From: Arthrobacter sp. zg-Y1110
GTDB taxonomy: Bacteria; Actinomycetota; Actinomycetes; Actinomycetales; Micrococcaceae
Direction: 5' to 3'
NCBI RefSeq assembly: GCF_025244865.1
Contig: NZ_CP104272.1
Coordinates: 2,108,001 to 2,172,000 of the forward strand
Length of the DNA stretch: 64,000 nucleotides
Of this stretch, positions 54,006 through 62,985 are shown piece by piece. The notes under the pieces are model-generated. The model was given only the letters and a program-made list of their open reading frames with translations, searched no databases and was not told where the DNA came from. Every line of letters starts with the position of its first letter. The first letter of the stretch is position 1. A program made the translations under genes and the position numbers.

Positions 54006-54081
54006 TGGTGGAGCTGAGGGGACTCGAACCCCTGACCCCCTGCATGCCATGCAGGTGCGCTACCAGCTGCGCCACAGCCCC
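54006..54081 (-). tRNA. tRNA-Ala(GGC), second copy
   Basis: Identical 76-base sequence to the tRNA at 53881-53956, separated by 49 bases. As the minus-strand upstream copy it is probably transcribed first and processed from a shared precursor. Confidence 0.97.
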
Positions 54082-54207
54082 AAAACTAAAGGTTGTTTAC
54101 TTCACTTTTCCGTTCACCGGGGCGAAGCAACTCCTCTACCTTAGTACAAATCAACAGGAGCGCAAAATCCACTCAGTGCTCCCCTGCCGGGCAGGAAAGA
54201 GGGTCTT

Positions 54208-54891
54208 TCAGCCCTCCACCGGGCCGCTGGGGAGCGAGTCCAGGCCTACGTTGTGCTGGGCCAGGTGCCAGGCGGAATTCCCATGCCGGTCCGGGATTTC
54301 CTGAAGGACCGACCAGTGGCAGTTGGATACTCCCGAGATGACCGCCCAGGACTCCGTAGGCAGACCGAGCAAGGCGCAGATTCCGGCGCGGATGGCTCCT
54401 CCGTGGCTTACGGCCACAAGCGTGCCGCCGGCAGGCACTTCCCTGACGGCCTCCCCCACGGCTTCGGCGACTCGCCGGCCGACGTCGACGCGCGTTTCCC
54501 CGCCGCCCGCCCGGGCGCTGCCTACTCCCGCCGACCAGGCACTCAGCAGCGGTGCGTCCTGCTCCGCGATCTGTGTGAAGGTACGCCCTTCCCACGTGCC
54601 GGCAAACGTTTCCCGCAGGCGTTTGTCCTCCGCAACCTCAAGACCGGTCTCGGCGGCCAGGACCCTGCCTGTGCCCAGGGCACGGCTCAGGTCCGAGGAA
54701 ACAATCGCGTCGGGTTCGAGGAACCGCAGCACTGCAGCCGCCTCGGCAGCCTGCCGAAGGCCGGTGGCGTCAAGGGCAATATCCTGCTGCCCTTGGAAGC
54801 GCCCCGCCCGGTTCCATTCCGTACGTCCGTGGCGCCAGAAAACCACCCGGCGCGACGCGGAATCCGGATCCCAAGGGGCAGGGGCGCTCAT
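54208..54891 (-). CDS. Histidine phosphatase family protein
   Basis: 227 residues of the phosphoglycerate-mutase-like superfamily. Catalytic RHG is in VVFWRHGRTEWNRAGRFQGQ, the second His in VAVSHGGAIRAG, and SSDLSRALGTG carries the conserved Arg. This gene position after rsfS is usual in actinobacteria, where it is often annotated as phosphoglycerate mutase, though such members are typically phosphatases. ATG at 54891 or GTG at 54897 could start it. Confidence 0.87.
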   Translation of the reverse strand: MSAPAPWDPDSASRRVVFWRHGRTEWNRAGRFQGQQDIALDATGLRQAAEAAAVLRFLEPDAIVSSDLSRALGTGRVLAAETGLEVAEDKRLRETFAGTWEGRTFTQIAEQDAPLLSAWSAGVGSARAGGGETRVDVGRRVAEAVGEAVREVPAGGTLVAVSHGGAIRAGICALLGLPTESWAVISGVSNCHWSVLQEIPDRHGNSAWHLAQHNVGLDSLPSGPVEG

Positions 54892-54900
54892 GGTCACAGG

Positions 54901-55287
54901 CTATTCGGACTCGGCGCCGGCAGGAGCGTCTTCGAGCTGAAGGTCAACCTCGGGGCAGTCCTTCCACAGACGCTCCAAGGCGTAGAACACGCGGTCCTCC
55001 TCGTGCTGGACGTGCACAACGACGTTGGCGTAGTCCAGCAGGACCCAACGGCCTTCGCTGCGTCCTTCACGGCGCACGGGCTTGAGGTCCATCTTGGACA
55101 GTTCCTCTTCGATGCCGTCAACAATGGCGTTGACCTGGCGCTCATTCGATGCCGAGGCAATGAGGAAGACATCGGTGATGGCGAGCCGTTCGCTCACGTC
55201 GATTGCGACGATATCGTCCGCAATCTTGGCCGAGGCCGCTTTGGCCGCCGCCCGTGCAATGTCGATGGAAGATTCGGTGGCGCTCAA
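54901..55287 (-). CDS. rsfS: Ribosomal silencing factor RsfS
   Basis: 128 residues. RsfS binds L14 and keeps the large subunit from joining in starvation. Family features: DIVAIDVSERLAITDVFLIA and SNERQVNAIVDGIEEEL, then WVLLDYANVVVHVQHEEDR with the final FYALERLW. Located between the hypothetical 431-residue gene and the phosphatase, as expected for the nadD-rsfS neighbourhood. Confidence 0.95.
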   Translation of the reverse strand: MSATESSIDIARAAAKAASAKIADDIVAIDVSERLAITDVFLIASASNERQVNAIVDGIEEELSKMDLKPVRREGRSEGRWVLLDYANVVVHVQHEEDRVFYALERLWKDCPEVDLQLEDAPAGAESE

Positions 55288-55311
55288 AGTGTGTCTCCTT
55301 GGGGTAATCGG

Positions 55312-56607
55312 TCAGCCGCCAAGGCCGCCGACGATCATTAGTACTCCGACGATCAGGGCAAGTGTGCCCAGACCTGCAACACCGGCGGCCGCAAAACGCA
55401 GCCTCCGGGTACGGCCGAGTCCGGCCGTCATGACATCTAGGGGGTCAAGTCCGAAGGCACTGCGGGCACCGATGGGGGCGGCAGCTTCCTCGGATTCAAC
55501 CGGTTTATTGACCAGCGCGTCCGCGCGGGCGAGGATCCGTGAATGGCGCACGTCGGTGGCGCCTACCGGTACCCGGCGCGGCACGGACGCCGGACGCTGG
55601 GCAGGAACCGCCGGCAGGGTCCGCGCGGCAGCAGCCTCCGGATCCACCACCGGCGTCGACGAGGTAACAATCGGAATGTGCGAGGTCTGCGGCGCCTTCA
55701 TCACGGGATGTTCCATCCCGGGGACCTTCACGAACTCGAGCGGCGTCACCATCGCCAGGTTGTGGGCAGTACTCGGGTCGCTCGGCGACGGTTTGCGCTG
55801 CTCGTTTTCCTGCGACAGTTTCTCGATGGCACGGGTGCGGCGGTTCAGTACCTTGGCACGTTCGGCCAGCGCCTTCTGCTGGGCCAGCAGTTCCAGGTCC
55901 ACGGCCTGCGGATCATCAACCTGCAGGGCCTCCATGGCCGCAACGTGGTTGCGGGCCTGTCCCTCCAGTGCCTGACGGGCAGCCAGGGCCTGTTCCACGC
56001 TCATACCCTCGACGTCGGCGTTGGGGTCGGTGCCGGCAGCCGTACCTTCCGCAACGGCCGGAGTTGCCGACGCCGGTGCGGCGCGGCGGCTCTGCTTTCG
56101 GGATGCCCGGGAGCCGGATTCCTGCTCGTGCTGCCTTTCCGGAGCGTGCGTTTCCGAAGCCTTCGGTTCCGAGGCCTGCGTTTCCAAAGCCCTCGGTTCC
56201 GACGTCGGGGACTCCGGTTCGGTGTCCGTGCCCGCCACTGACGATTGCCGGCGTCGTTCCCGACGCAGCGACGTCCCGGCAGGTGCCGTTGGAGACGGTT
56301 CGGAAGCGACCGGTCCGGTTGCGTCCGGCGAGGCCGGGACATCCGCGGGCAACTCAGCCGACCCGGTCCCGGTACCCGCCGCCGCAGCGCGCTGTTGCTG
56401 CTGCAGCCTCAGCTGCCGTCGGGTGGGCGTCGCGGTCTCAGGGTCAGGGCGCTCCGGCGTCTCTGCCAGGGCCTTGTACGCACGCAGCGCTTCCCGGTCC
56501 CGGGCGCGCTGCTGGGACTCACGTTCCCGCGGCCCGGCCGGGGAATCCACGGGTACGTCGGCCGCCCGGCGGCTGCGCCGCGGCGCGGACTCTGGACCGT
56601 TAGTCAT
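55312..56607 (-). CDS. Hypothetical protein with disordered N-terminus and C-terminal membrane helix
   Basis: 431 residues. The first 200 are low-complexity, rich in Arg, Pro, Ser, Glu and Ala, with basic RRSRR and RRQLRLQQQQR patches and short SEP/SET repeats. Residues about 205-275 form a helical coiled coil (VEQALAARQALEGQARNHVA, then LLAQQKALAERAKVLNRRTR). A single membrane helix ends the protein (FAAAGVAGLGTLALIVGVL). The tail-anchored layout suggests a cytoplasmic scaffold. Its place between nadD and rsfS is conserved in related genomes as far as I recall; function unknown. Confidence 0.75.
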   Translation of the reverse strand: MTNGPESAPRRSRRAADVPVDSPAGPRERESQQRARDREALRAYKALAETPERPDPETATPTRRQLRLQQQQRAAAAGTGTGSAELPADVPASPDATGPVASEPSPTAPAGTSLRRERRRQSSVAGTDTEPESPTSEPRALETQASEPKASETHAPERQHEQESGSRASRKQSRRAAPASATPAVAEGTAAGTDPNADVEGMSVEQALAARQALEGQARNHVAAMEALQVDDPQAVDLELLAQQKALAERAKVLNRRTRAIEKLSQENEQRKPSPSDPSTAHNLAMVTPLEFVKVPGMEHPVMKAPQTSHIPIVTSSTPVVDPEAAAARTLPAVPAQRPASVPRRVPVGATDVRHSRILARADALVNKPVESEEAAAPIGARSAFGLDPLDVMTAGLGRTRRLRFAAAGVAGLGTLALIVGVLMIVGGLGG

Positions 56608-56631
56608 TTCCTACCCATCCGGTATCTGTAT

Positions 56632-57297
56632 TTACGCTACTGGTTCTGTTTCGGTTTCCGCGGAGTTCGGAGCCTGCCTGTCGGCGGCGTACAAACGGTG
56701 CTTCGCGATGTACTGCACTACCCCGTCCGGCACGAGGTACCACACGGGGTTGCCTTCGGCCACGCGGCGCCGGCAGTCGGTCGACGAAATCGCCATGGCC
56801 GGCACATCCAACAGGAAGACGTCATCCCGGCCCACGTTCTCCAGAACGTGTCCCGGCCGCGTGACCCCCACGAAACGCGCCAGTGACCACAGCTCCTGGA
56901 TGTCTTTCCAGGACAGGATCTGCGCCATGGCATCGGCGCCGGTAATGAAGAACAGGTCAGCCTCGGGCCTCGCCGCCTTCAAATCGCGCAGTGTGTCGAT
57001 GGTGTACGTAGGGCCGGGCCGGTCGATGTCGACCCGGCTCACCGTAAACCGCGGGTTCGATGCCGTAGCGATGACAGTCATCAGATACCGGTGCTCTGCC
57101 GGACTCACCTGCTGGGCGGCCGGTTTATGCCACGGGTCACCGGTGGGAACAAAAACCACTTCGTCCAGATCGAACGTGGACGCAACCTCACTCGCCGCAA
57201 CCAGGTGGCCGTTGTGAATGGGGTCGAACGTTCCACCCATGACTCCGAGGCGGAATCTGCGCTTTCCGTTGCTTTGTGTCCGCTGCGGTTCACCCAT
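56632..57297 (-). CDS. nadD: Nicotinate-nucleotide adenylyltransferase
   Basis: 221 residues. Motifs: [15 protein letters not shown] (phosphate-binding HxGH near residue 16) and [13 protein letters not shown] (SSTxIR equivalent), with [14 protein letters not shown] in between. It adenylates NaMN to deamido-NAD in de novo and salvage NAD synthesis. The ATG at 57297 is chosen with GGAGG 11 bases upstream; an ATG at 57324 would add nine residues. Confidence 0.94.
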   Translation of the reverse strand: MGEPQRTQSNGKRRFRLGVMGGTFDPIHNGHLVAASEVASTFDLDEVVFVPTGDPWHKPAAQQVSPAEHRYLMTVIATASNPRFTVSRVDIDRPGPTYTIDTLRDLKAARPEADLFFITGADAMAQILSWKDIQELWSLARFVGVTRPGHVLENVGRDDVFLLDVPAMAISSTDCRRRVAEGNPVWYLVPDGVVQYIAKHRLYAADRQAPNSAETETEPVA

Positions 57298-57332
57298 GGG
57301 GAAGAACGCCTCCGCTGACTCCACGTACGGGG

Positions 57333-57566
57333 TCAGTCCCTGATGGCCTGGCCGTGGTCATGCTTGTCGGGGAACTGGCGCTGGGGGTCAACGTGCTCCG
57401 GCTCGGCCGTGTGGCGGTTGCCCACGTTGGAGAAGGACACCGTGATCAGCATCAGCAGCAGCAGTGCCGCAAAGATCACTCCGCCGTAGACGTACGGAGA
57501 CGCCGGCAGTTCAACGTGGTGTTCTTCGGCAGCAGTAAACACGGCGCCCGTAAGCTGGATCAGCAT
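57333..57566 (-). CDS. Small single-pass membrane protein
   Basis: 77 residues with one membrane helix ([20 protein letters not shown]) and a charged cytoplasmic tail rich in His, Asp and Pro. A protein of this type between proA and nadD is a known feature of Arthrobacter-like genomes. Function unknown. TCTAGGGGAG lies before the ATG. Confidence 0.7.
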   Translation of the reverse strand: MLIQLTGAVFTAAEEHHVELPASPYVYGGVIFAALLLLMLITVSFSNVGNRHTAEPEHVDPQRQFPDKHDHGQAIRD

Positions 57567-57589
57567 GTATCTCCCCTAGAGATCGATAG

Positions 57590-57613
57590 GTTCCGCCGGG
57601 CAGCCGGCGGAAC
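57590..57613 (-). terminator. Hairpin between proA and the small membrane gene
   Basis: GTTCCGCCGG and CCGGCGGAAC form a perfect 10-base stem with a 4-base loop, 74 bases after the proA stop. No clear T tract follows on the minus strand, so it may attenuate rather than fully stop transcription. Confidence 0.5.
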
Positions 57614-57686
57614 GGGTTCTTAGTCAATGGTACGCGTAACGGAGTGCACATCGCAGCCGGACCCGTCGCCGGGCCGCTGGACGGAA

Positions 57687-58997
57687 CTAGTCGCGGATCT
57701 GCCCGTCGCCCTGGATGATCCATTTCGTAGTGGTCAGTTCCCTGAGCCCCATGGGACCGCGGGCATGCATTTTCTGCGTGGAAATGCCCACCTCGGCTCC
57801 CAGCCCGAGTTCGCCCCCGTCCGTGAACCTGGTGGAGGCATTGACAATCACCGCCGCGGAATCGATCTCCGCAATGAACCGCTCCGCATTGGCAAGGTCA
57901 TTGGTGATAATCGCTTCAGTGTGTCCGGTGGTCCAGCGCCGGATGTGATCCAGCGCGTCATCGAGCGTGTCCACTACCGCCACGGCCAGGTCCAGGTCCA
58001 TGTACTCACGCCCCCAGTCGCCGTCGTCGGCTTTTTCCGCGCTGACTCCGGCGGGCAGCAGTTCCATGGCGCGGGGGTCGGCGTGCAGGCGGACGCCGGC
58101 GGCGGCCAGCGCCGCCAGGACGTCGCGGGCAGCCGGCGCACCCTCGTGGATGAGCAGGGTCTCGACTGTATTGCAGACGCTGGGGCGCTGCGTCTTGGCG
58201 TTGAGCAGGATGTCCACAGCCATCTCCACCGGCGCCGTCCGGTCCAGGTAGATGTGGACGTTGCCCTCCCCCGTCTCAATGACGGGCACAGTGGCGTTGG
58301 TGACGACGGACTGGATCAGGGAGCGGCCGCCGCGCGGAATCAGCACGTCCACCCGGCCCCGGGCCTTCATCAGGACGTTGGCGCCTTCACGGCCGTACTG
58401 GTCAACGCTCTGCACGGCGTCGGCGGGCAGGCCCGCTTCCTCGAGGGAGTCACGGATGATTTCCACGAGGACGGCGTTGGTGTTCTCGGCGGCGCTGCCG
58501 CCGCGCAGGAGAACGGCGTTGCCGCTTTTCAGCGCCAGTCCGGCAATATCGAGGGTGACGTTGGGGCGGGCCTCGTAGATCGCGGCCACCACGCCCATCG
58601 GAACATGCACCTGGCGCAGCCGCAGGCCGTTGGGCAGCGTCTGGCCGCGGGCGACGGAACCCACCGGATCCGGCAGCCCGGCCAGGTTCTCCAGCGCTGC
58701 GGCCAGCGCGGTGATGCGTGCCGGCGTCAGCGACAGCCGGTCCAGCATGGCCGCAGAGGTCCCGTTGTCCCGGCCGGCCGCCACATCGCGGGCGTTGGCC
58801 GCGAGGATGGCGGCGTGTTTGGCGTTGACGTTCTGCGCGATCTGCCGCAGGGCGCGGTCCTTCCAGGCGCGGTTGGCCCGCGCCAGGCGCCGGGCGGCGG
58901 TGCGGGAACGGTCGGCAAGGGCATGGACCTGGGCTTCCACGCCGTTGTCCGTACCGGCATGTTCCAGCTCAGCCTCAGTTGTGTTCACGGAAGTCAT
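57687..58997 (-). CDS. proA: Gamma-glutamyl phosphate reductase
   Basis: 436 residues, second step of proline synthesis. Catalytic Cys is in QRPSVCNTVETLLIH; the NADPH-binding part includes VAAIYEARPNVTLDIAGLAL and LKSGNAVLLRGGS; DALDHIRRWTTGHTEAIIT is typical near the end. It overlaps proB by 4 bases, so ProB and ProA are made together, as needed for passing the unstable glutamyl phosphate. Confidence 0.96.
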   Translation of the reverse strand: MTSVNTTEAELEHAGTDNGVEAQVHALADRSRTAARRLARANRAWKDRALRQIAQNVNAKHAAILAANARDVAAGRDNGTSAAMLDRLSLTPARITALAAALENLAGLPDPVGSVARGQTLPNGLRLRQVHVPMGVVAAIYEARPNVTLDIAGLALKSGNAVLLRGGSAAENTNAVLVEIIRDSLEEAGLPADAVQSVDQYGREGANVLMKARGRVDVLIPRGGRSLIQSVVTNATVPVIETGEGNVHIYLDRTAPVEMAVDILLNAKTQRPSVCNTVETLLIHEGAPAARDVLAALAAAGVRLHADPRAMELLPAGVSAEKADDGDWGREYMDLDLAVAVVDTLDDALDHIRRWTTGHTEAIITNDLANAERFIAEIDSAAVIVNASTRFTDGGELGLGAEVGISTQKMHARGPMGLRELTTTKWIIQGDGQIRD

Positions 58998-60208
58998 GCT
59001 CCCAGTGTAGGTCCGGTGCCGGCTTCCGGCCCGGGTGCCGGTGCTTCGTTGGGGTGCAGGAGAACGAGGTCGTTTACATGGACCACCGCGCGTTCATATC
59101 CGCGCCCCAGCTCGCGGGACAGTTCCCGGGTGGAGCGGCCAAGCATGGAGGGCAGCTCGTCCGAACCGTAGTTCGTCAGGCCATGGGCAATCACGCGGCC
59201 CGCGGTATCGGCCAGGGCAACGGCGTCACCGGGCTCGAATTGCCCCTTCACAGCAGTGATGCCTGCCGGCAGCAGCGAACGGTGCCGGTCCCCCACTGCC
59301 TTCGCGGCGCCGTCGTCGAGCACCAGTGTGCCTTGAATGCGGGCGAGGTGGGCGAGCCACAGCAAGCGGATGGACCGGCGCCGGCCGCGGGTGGTGAACC
59401 AGGTGCCCACGTCTTCGCCGGCCAGCGCGGCGGCCGCGTTGGCCGTGGACGTGACCAGTGCCGGGATGCCCGATTCCGCGGCAATGGTGGCTGCTTCGAC
59501 CTTGGTTGCCATGCCGCCCGTACCGACGCCGGCCTTGCCCACCCTGCCGATCCGCACGTCCGCCAGGTCCTTGGGACCGGTGACTTCGGGGATGCGGCGG
59601 GCGCCCTCGGACGGCGGACCGTCGTAGAGGGCGTCGACGTCGGAGAGCAGGATGAGCGCGTCGGCCTTCACAAGGTGCGCCACAAGCGCGGCCAGCCGGT
59701 CGTTGTCGCCGAACCGGATCTCGTGGCTGGCGACGGCGTCGTTCTCATTCACAATCGGCAGGACGCCGAAGTTCAGCAGCCGTTCCATGGCCCGGTGCGC
59801 GTTGGCATGATGGGCGCGGCGCATCAGGTCCTCAATGGTGAGCAGCACCTGGCTGACCGTGACACCGTGCGCACTGAACGCCTGCGTGTAACGCGCCATC
59901 AGCAGGCCCTGCCCCACGCTGGCTGCAGCCTGCTGGGAGGAAAGCTGTGCCGGACGCTTGGTGAGTCCCAGCGGCGCCAACCCGGCGCTGATAGCGCCGG
60001 ATGAGACCAGGATGATCTCGGTGCCCTGCGCATGCCGGGCGGAAAGCACATCGGCCAGGGACCGCAGGGCAGAGTCGGAGATCCCGCCCGCCACGGAGGT
60101 CAGGGACGAGGACCCCACTTTGACGACCACCCGGCGGGCCCGGGCCAGCCCGGAACGGGACGTTAACGCACGGCGGGCAGGTGTGGCGAATTCGATGTGT
60201 TCACTCAT
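58994..60208 (-). CDS. proB: Glutamate 5-kinase
   Basis: 404 residues. Amino-acid-kinase domain at about 20-270 with VVVKVGSSSLTS, VSSGAISAGLAPL and ILLSDVDALY (ATP and glutamate sites); PUA domain at about 290-370 (KGQFEPGDAVALAD and VIAHGLTNYGS). First step of proline synthesis, usually feedback-inhibited by proline. The first 20 residues are a non-conserved extension. Confidence 0.96.
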   Translation of the reverse strand: MSEHIEFATPARRALTSRSGLARARRVVVKVGSSSLTSVAGGISDSALRSLADVLSARHAQGTEIILVSSGAISAGLAPLGLTKRPAQLSSQQAAASVGQGLLMARYTQAFSAHGVTVSQVLLTIEDLMRRAHHANAHRAMERLLNFGVLPIVNENDAVASHEIRFGDNDRLAALVAHLVKADALILLSDVDALYDGPPSEGARRIPEVTGPKDLADVRIGRVGKAGVGTGGMATKVEAATIAAESGIPALVTSTANAAAALAGEDVGTWFTTRGRRRSIRLLWLAHLARIQGTLVLDDGAAKAVGDRHRSLLPAGITAVKGQFEPGDAVALADTAGRVIAHGLTNYGSDELPSMLGRSTRELSRELGRGYERAVVHVNDLVLLHPNEAPAPGPEAGTGPTLGA

Positions 60209-60260
60209 AACCTGCCCAGCCTATGCGCTGCACCCCGTCCCTACCGGGAAGATGAAGGTG

Positions 60261-61844
60261 TTACGCCTCTTCGTTACCCTCGACGTCCGCAGGGCGGGTG
60301 GAGTGCTTGTAGTTCACGGACTCGGTCCAGATGCCTGCCTTGCGCTCTGCTTCGAGCTCGTCGCGGGCCGCGGCGCGGGCTTCCTTGCGCTTCTGGTGGT
60401 CGCCGCGCTTTTCCTCGCGGGTCGGGCGGGAGAAGTCTTCGACGCGGATATCGCTGCCACGCGGGGAAGCGGCAAGCAGTTCCGCTCCGCCGATCATCGT
60501 GGGCTCCCAGTCGAAGACGACGCCGTCGCCCTCGCCGATGACCACGGCGTCACCGGGCTTGGCGCCTTCCTTGAACAGTTTCTCCTCCACACCCAGCTTG
60601 GCCAGGCGGTCCGCCAGGTAGCCCACGGCTTCGTCATTGGTGAAGTCGGTCTGCTGCACCCAGCGAACCGGCTTCTCACCCAGGACGCGGAAGAGCGGCT
60701 CGAGGTTGCGCTCCTCGCGGCGGATCAGGAAGCCACCCTTGTAGTTGACGCCGCGCGGCTTCAGGACCGGCGGCTGGATACGCGGCGGAGCCTTCTCCAC
60801 GGCGTCCCGGGCTTCCTTGACGATGGCAGCCATGGCGAACCCGAGTTCACGCAGGCCTTCATGGCTGGACGCGGAAACCTCGAACACGCGGTAGCCGCGC
60901 TTCTCCAGCTCCGGCCGGACGAATTCGGCCATGTCGCGGCCGTCAGGGACGTCCACCTTGTTCAGTGCGACAAGGCGGGGACGGCGGTTCAGCGGCACGA
61001 CGTCACCGTCGGTGCCCGCGTAGCTCATGTCCACTTCGTACTTCTCGAGCTCACGCTCAATGACTTCCAGGTCCCCAATGGGGTCGCGGTCCGTTTCCAG
61101 TGCGGCACAGTCCAGCACGTGCACCAGGGCGGCGCAGCGTTCCACGTGGCGCAGGAAGTTGTGGCCCAGGCCCTTGCCCTCGGAAGCGCCCTCGATGAGG
61201 CCGGGAACATCGGCGACGGTGAAGCGCACGTCGCCGGACTGGACAACGCCCAGGTTCGGGATCAGCGTGGTGAAGGGGTAGTCGGCGATCTTCGGCCGGG
61301 CAGCGGAGATGGCCGCAATCAGCGAGGACTTGCCGGCCGACGGGAAGCCGACCAGTGCAATATCGGCAATGGACTTGAGCTCCAGGACAATGTCGGACTC
61401 TTCGCCGGGCACGCCCAGCAGCGCGAATCCGGGAGCCTTGCGCTTCTGTGAGGAAAGCGAGGAGTTGCCGAGGCCGCCCTGGCCGCCGGCGGCAGCGATG
61501 TACTCGCTGCCCTCGCCTACCAGGTCCGCCAGGACCTCGCCGGCCTTGTTCTTGACGACGGTGCCGTCCGGCACGGGGAGGATCAGCGTCTCGCCGGTCT
61601 TGCCCGCGCGCCAGTCGCCCATGCCGTTGCCGCCGTTGGTGGCGTGCCGGTGCGGGGCGTGGTGGTAGTCCAGCAGGGTGGTGGTATTCGAGTCAACGCG
61701 CAGGATGACGTCGCCGCCGTCGCCGCCGTTGCCGCCGTCGGGCCCACCCAGGGGCTTGAACTTTTCACGCTTGACGGACACGCAACCATGGCCGCCTGTA
61801 CCGCCCGAAACGTGCAGCACTACGCGGTCTACAAAGCTGGCCAT
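60261..61844 (-). CDS. obg: Obg/CgtA GTPase
   Basis: 527 residues. Obg glycine-rich domain at 1-159 ([20 protein letters not shown] start), G domain at about 160-340 with P-loop [14 protein letters not shown], switch [18 protein letters not shown] and base-recognition NKVD, then the OCT domain and a basic/acidic C-terminal tail typical of actinobacteria. It acts in 50S assembly and stress signalling. Separated from rpmA by a strong terminator, so it likely has its own promoter. Confidence 0.96.
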   Translation of the reverse strand: MASFVDRVVLHVSGGTGGHGCVSVKREKFKPLGGPDGGNGGDGGDVILRVDSNTTTLLDYHHAPHRHATNGGNGMGDWRAGKTGETLILPVPDGTVVKNKAGEVLADLVGEGSEYIAAAGGQGGLGNSSLSSQKRKAPGFALLGVPGEESDIVLELKSIADIALVGFPSAGKSSLIAAISAARPKIADYPFTTLIPNLGVVQSGDVRFTVADVPGLIEGASEGKGLGHNFLRHVERCAALVHVLDCAALETDRDPIGDLEVIERELEKYEVDMSYAGTDGDVVPLNRRPRLVALNKVDVPDGRDMAEFVRPELEKRGYRVFEVSASSHEGLRELGFAMAAIVKEARDAVEKAPPRIQPPVLKPRGVNYKGGFLIRREERNLEPLFRVLGEKPVRWVQQTDFTNDEAVGYLADRLAKLGVEEKLFKEGAKPGDAVVIGEGDGVVFDWEPTMIGGAELLAASPRGSDIRVEDFSRPTREEKRGDHQKRKEARAAARDELEAERKAGIWTESVNYKHSTRPADVEGNEEA

Positions 61845-61898
61845 GGTTCTCCTTCAAAGGAACTTCTTGATCATGCCAATTCTACTTGGCTTAAAAAA

Positions 61899-61931
61899 CG
61901 ACGGGGCGGGCCATCAAGGCCCGCCCCGTCG
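61899..61931 (-). terminator. Terminator after rpmA
   Basis: Perfect 14-base stem CGACGGGGCGGGCC/GGCCCGCCCCGTCG with a 5-base loop; on the minus strand it is followed by TTTTTT (61893-61898). Ends the rplU-rpmA transcript before obg. Confidence 0.93.
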
Positions 61932-61951
61932 GAAAAGCTAAATGCCGGTGA

Positions 61952-62215
61952 TTACTCGGCGGCTGCAGCAGCCACGATGTTCACGACGCGGCGGCCACGA
62001 CGGCTGCCGAATTCAACTGCGCCTGCTTCCAGGGCGAACAGGGTGTCGTCGCCTCCGCGGCCAACGCCCTCACCCGGGTGGAAGTGGGTGCCACGCTGGC
62101 GAACGATGATTTCGCCTGCCTTGACAACCTGGCCGCCGAAACGCTTTACGCCGAGGTACTGGGCGTTGGAGTCGCGACCGTTGCGAGTGGAACTCGCACC
62201 TTTCTTATGTGCCAT
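61952..62215 (-). CDS. rpmA: 50S ribosomal protein L27
   Basis: 87 residues, starting [20 protein letters not shown], the conserved flexible N-terminus that reaches the peptidyl-transferase centre, without the cleavable extension of Firmicutes. The [18 protein letters not shown] core is standard. Follows rplU in the operon. Confidence 0.98.
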   Translation of the reverse strand: MAHKKGASSTRNGRDSNAQYLGVKRFGGQVVKAGEIIVRQRGTHFHPGEGVGRGGDDTLFALEAGAVEFGSRRGRRVVNIVAAAAAE

Positions 62216-62299
62216 TTCTTTGCCTGCCTTTGCTAACTGATATTGAAACCCTCAGGCGGGATCACACCCGCGTTCCCGGCCCTGGGGCCGGCAGGAGAA

Positions 62300-62611
62300 T
62301 CAGGAGTTGATGGACGTAACCTTGACCTTGGTCAGCGAGGAGCGGTAGCCCTGACGCTTCTTGTAGCCGGTCTTGTTCTTGAACTTCTGGATGACAATCT
62401 TCGGACCCCGGAAGTTCTCGACGATTTCTGCAGTCACGGTAACCTTGGCCAGGTCCTGTGCAGCAGAGGTGACCTTGTCGCCATCAACCAAAAGCAGGGC
62501 AGGCAGCTCAAAGGTGCTACCGGCTCCACCGGGGACGCGGTCCAGGGTTACGAGGTCTCCGACGGAAACCTTTTCTTGGCGGCCGCCAGCGCGGACAATC
62601 GCGTACACCAC
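62300..62611 (-). CDS. rplU: 50S ribosomal protein L21
   Basis: 103 residues; [20 protein letters not shown] at the start and [20 protein letters not shown] at the end are the family pattern. It binds 23S rRNA and L20. Three GTG codons (62623, 62611, 62608) could start it; 62611 fits the usual length. First gene of rplU-rpmA. Confidence 0.96.
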   Translation of the reverse strand: MVYAIVRAGGRQEKVSVGDLVTLDRVPGGAGSTFELPALLLVDGDKVTSAAQDLAKVTVTAEIVENFRGPKIVIQKFKNKTGYKKRQGYRSSLTKVKVTSINS

Positions 62612-62926
62612 TTGGGAACTCACTTCTCTCGACGTTTAATACTTGGATGCGCATTTAGCTGGGACCAGATTGGGCCTGCCTTGCGCCATGCAGTTCCGCC
62701 TAAGCCGATAAACGGTTGGAAGGCGTTCGCACCGAAGTTCAAGGCTACGCTAATGGTCCTATAACCCGCAAATGCGGTGCCTGCACACTGTACTCATAGA
62801 GCTGTACAGGTGCAGTCGGACCAAGGGCGCCACCGAACCGGTGCCACTGCTCGATCTCTACTTTATCCCATGATGCCGGTGTTCCGGGCATCGGCACCCC
62901 GGCGGGTCCATGGCACGGGCTTAAAA
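62612..62926 (-). promoter_or_regulatory. rplU upstream region with stem-loops
   Basis: 315 bases without a gene. It holds a strong hairpin, CTGCACACTGTAC with GTACAGGTGCAG (62781-62815, one bulge), a smaller CCGCA-AA-TGCGG stem (62766-62777), a TATAGG-type box at about 62758-62763 (minus strand), and a TAGAGA-type box near 62855-62860. It may be the promoter plus a structured leader of the ribosomal operon, possibly autogenous. Confidence 0.4.
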
Positions 62927-62970
62927 GCCTGCGGGCGGCCCGGCCCCTAAGGGACAGGCCGCCCGCAGGC
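62927..62970 (-). terminator. Terminator after the RNase E/G gene
   Basis: Perfect 14-base stem GCCTGCGGGCGGCC/GGCCGCCCGCAGGC with a 16-base loop and TTTT on the minus-strand 3' side, 15 bases after the stop of the RNase gene. Confidence 0.9.
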
Positions 62971-62985
62971 AGTGGTACGAGGACG

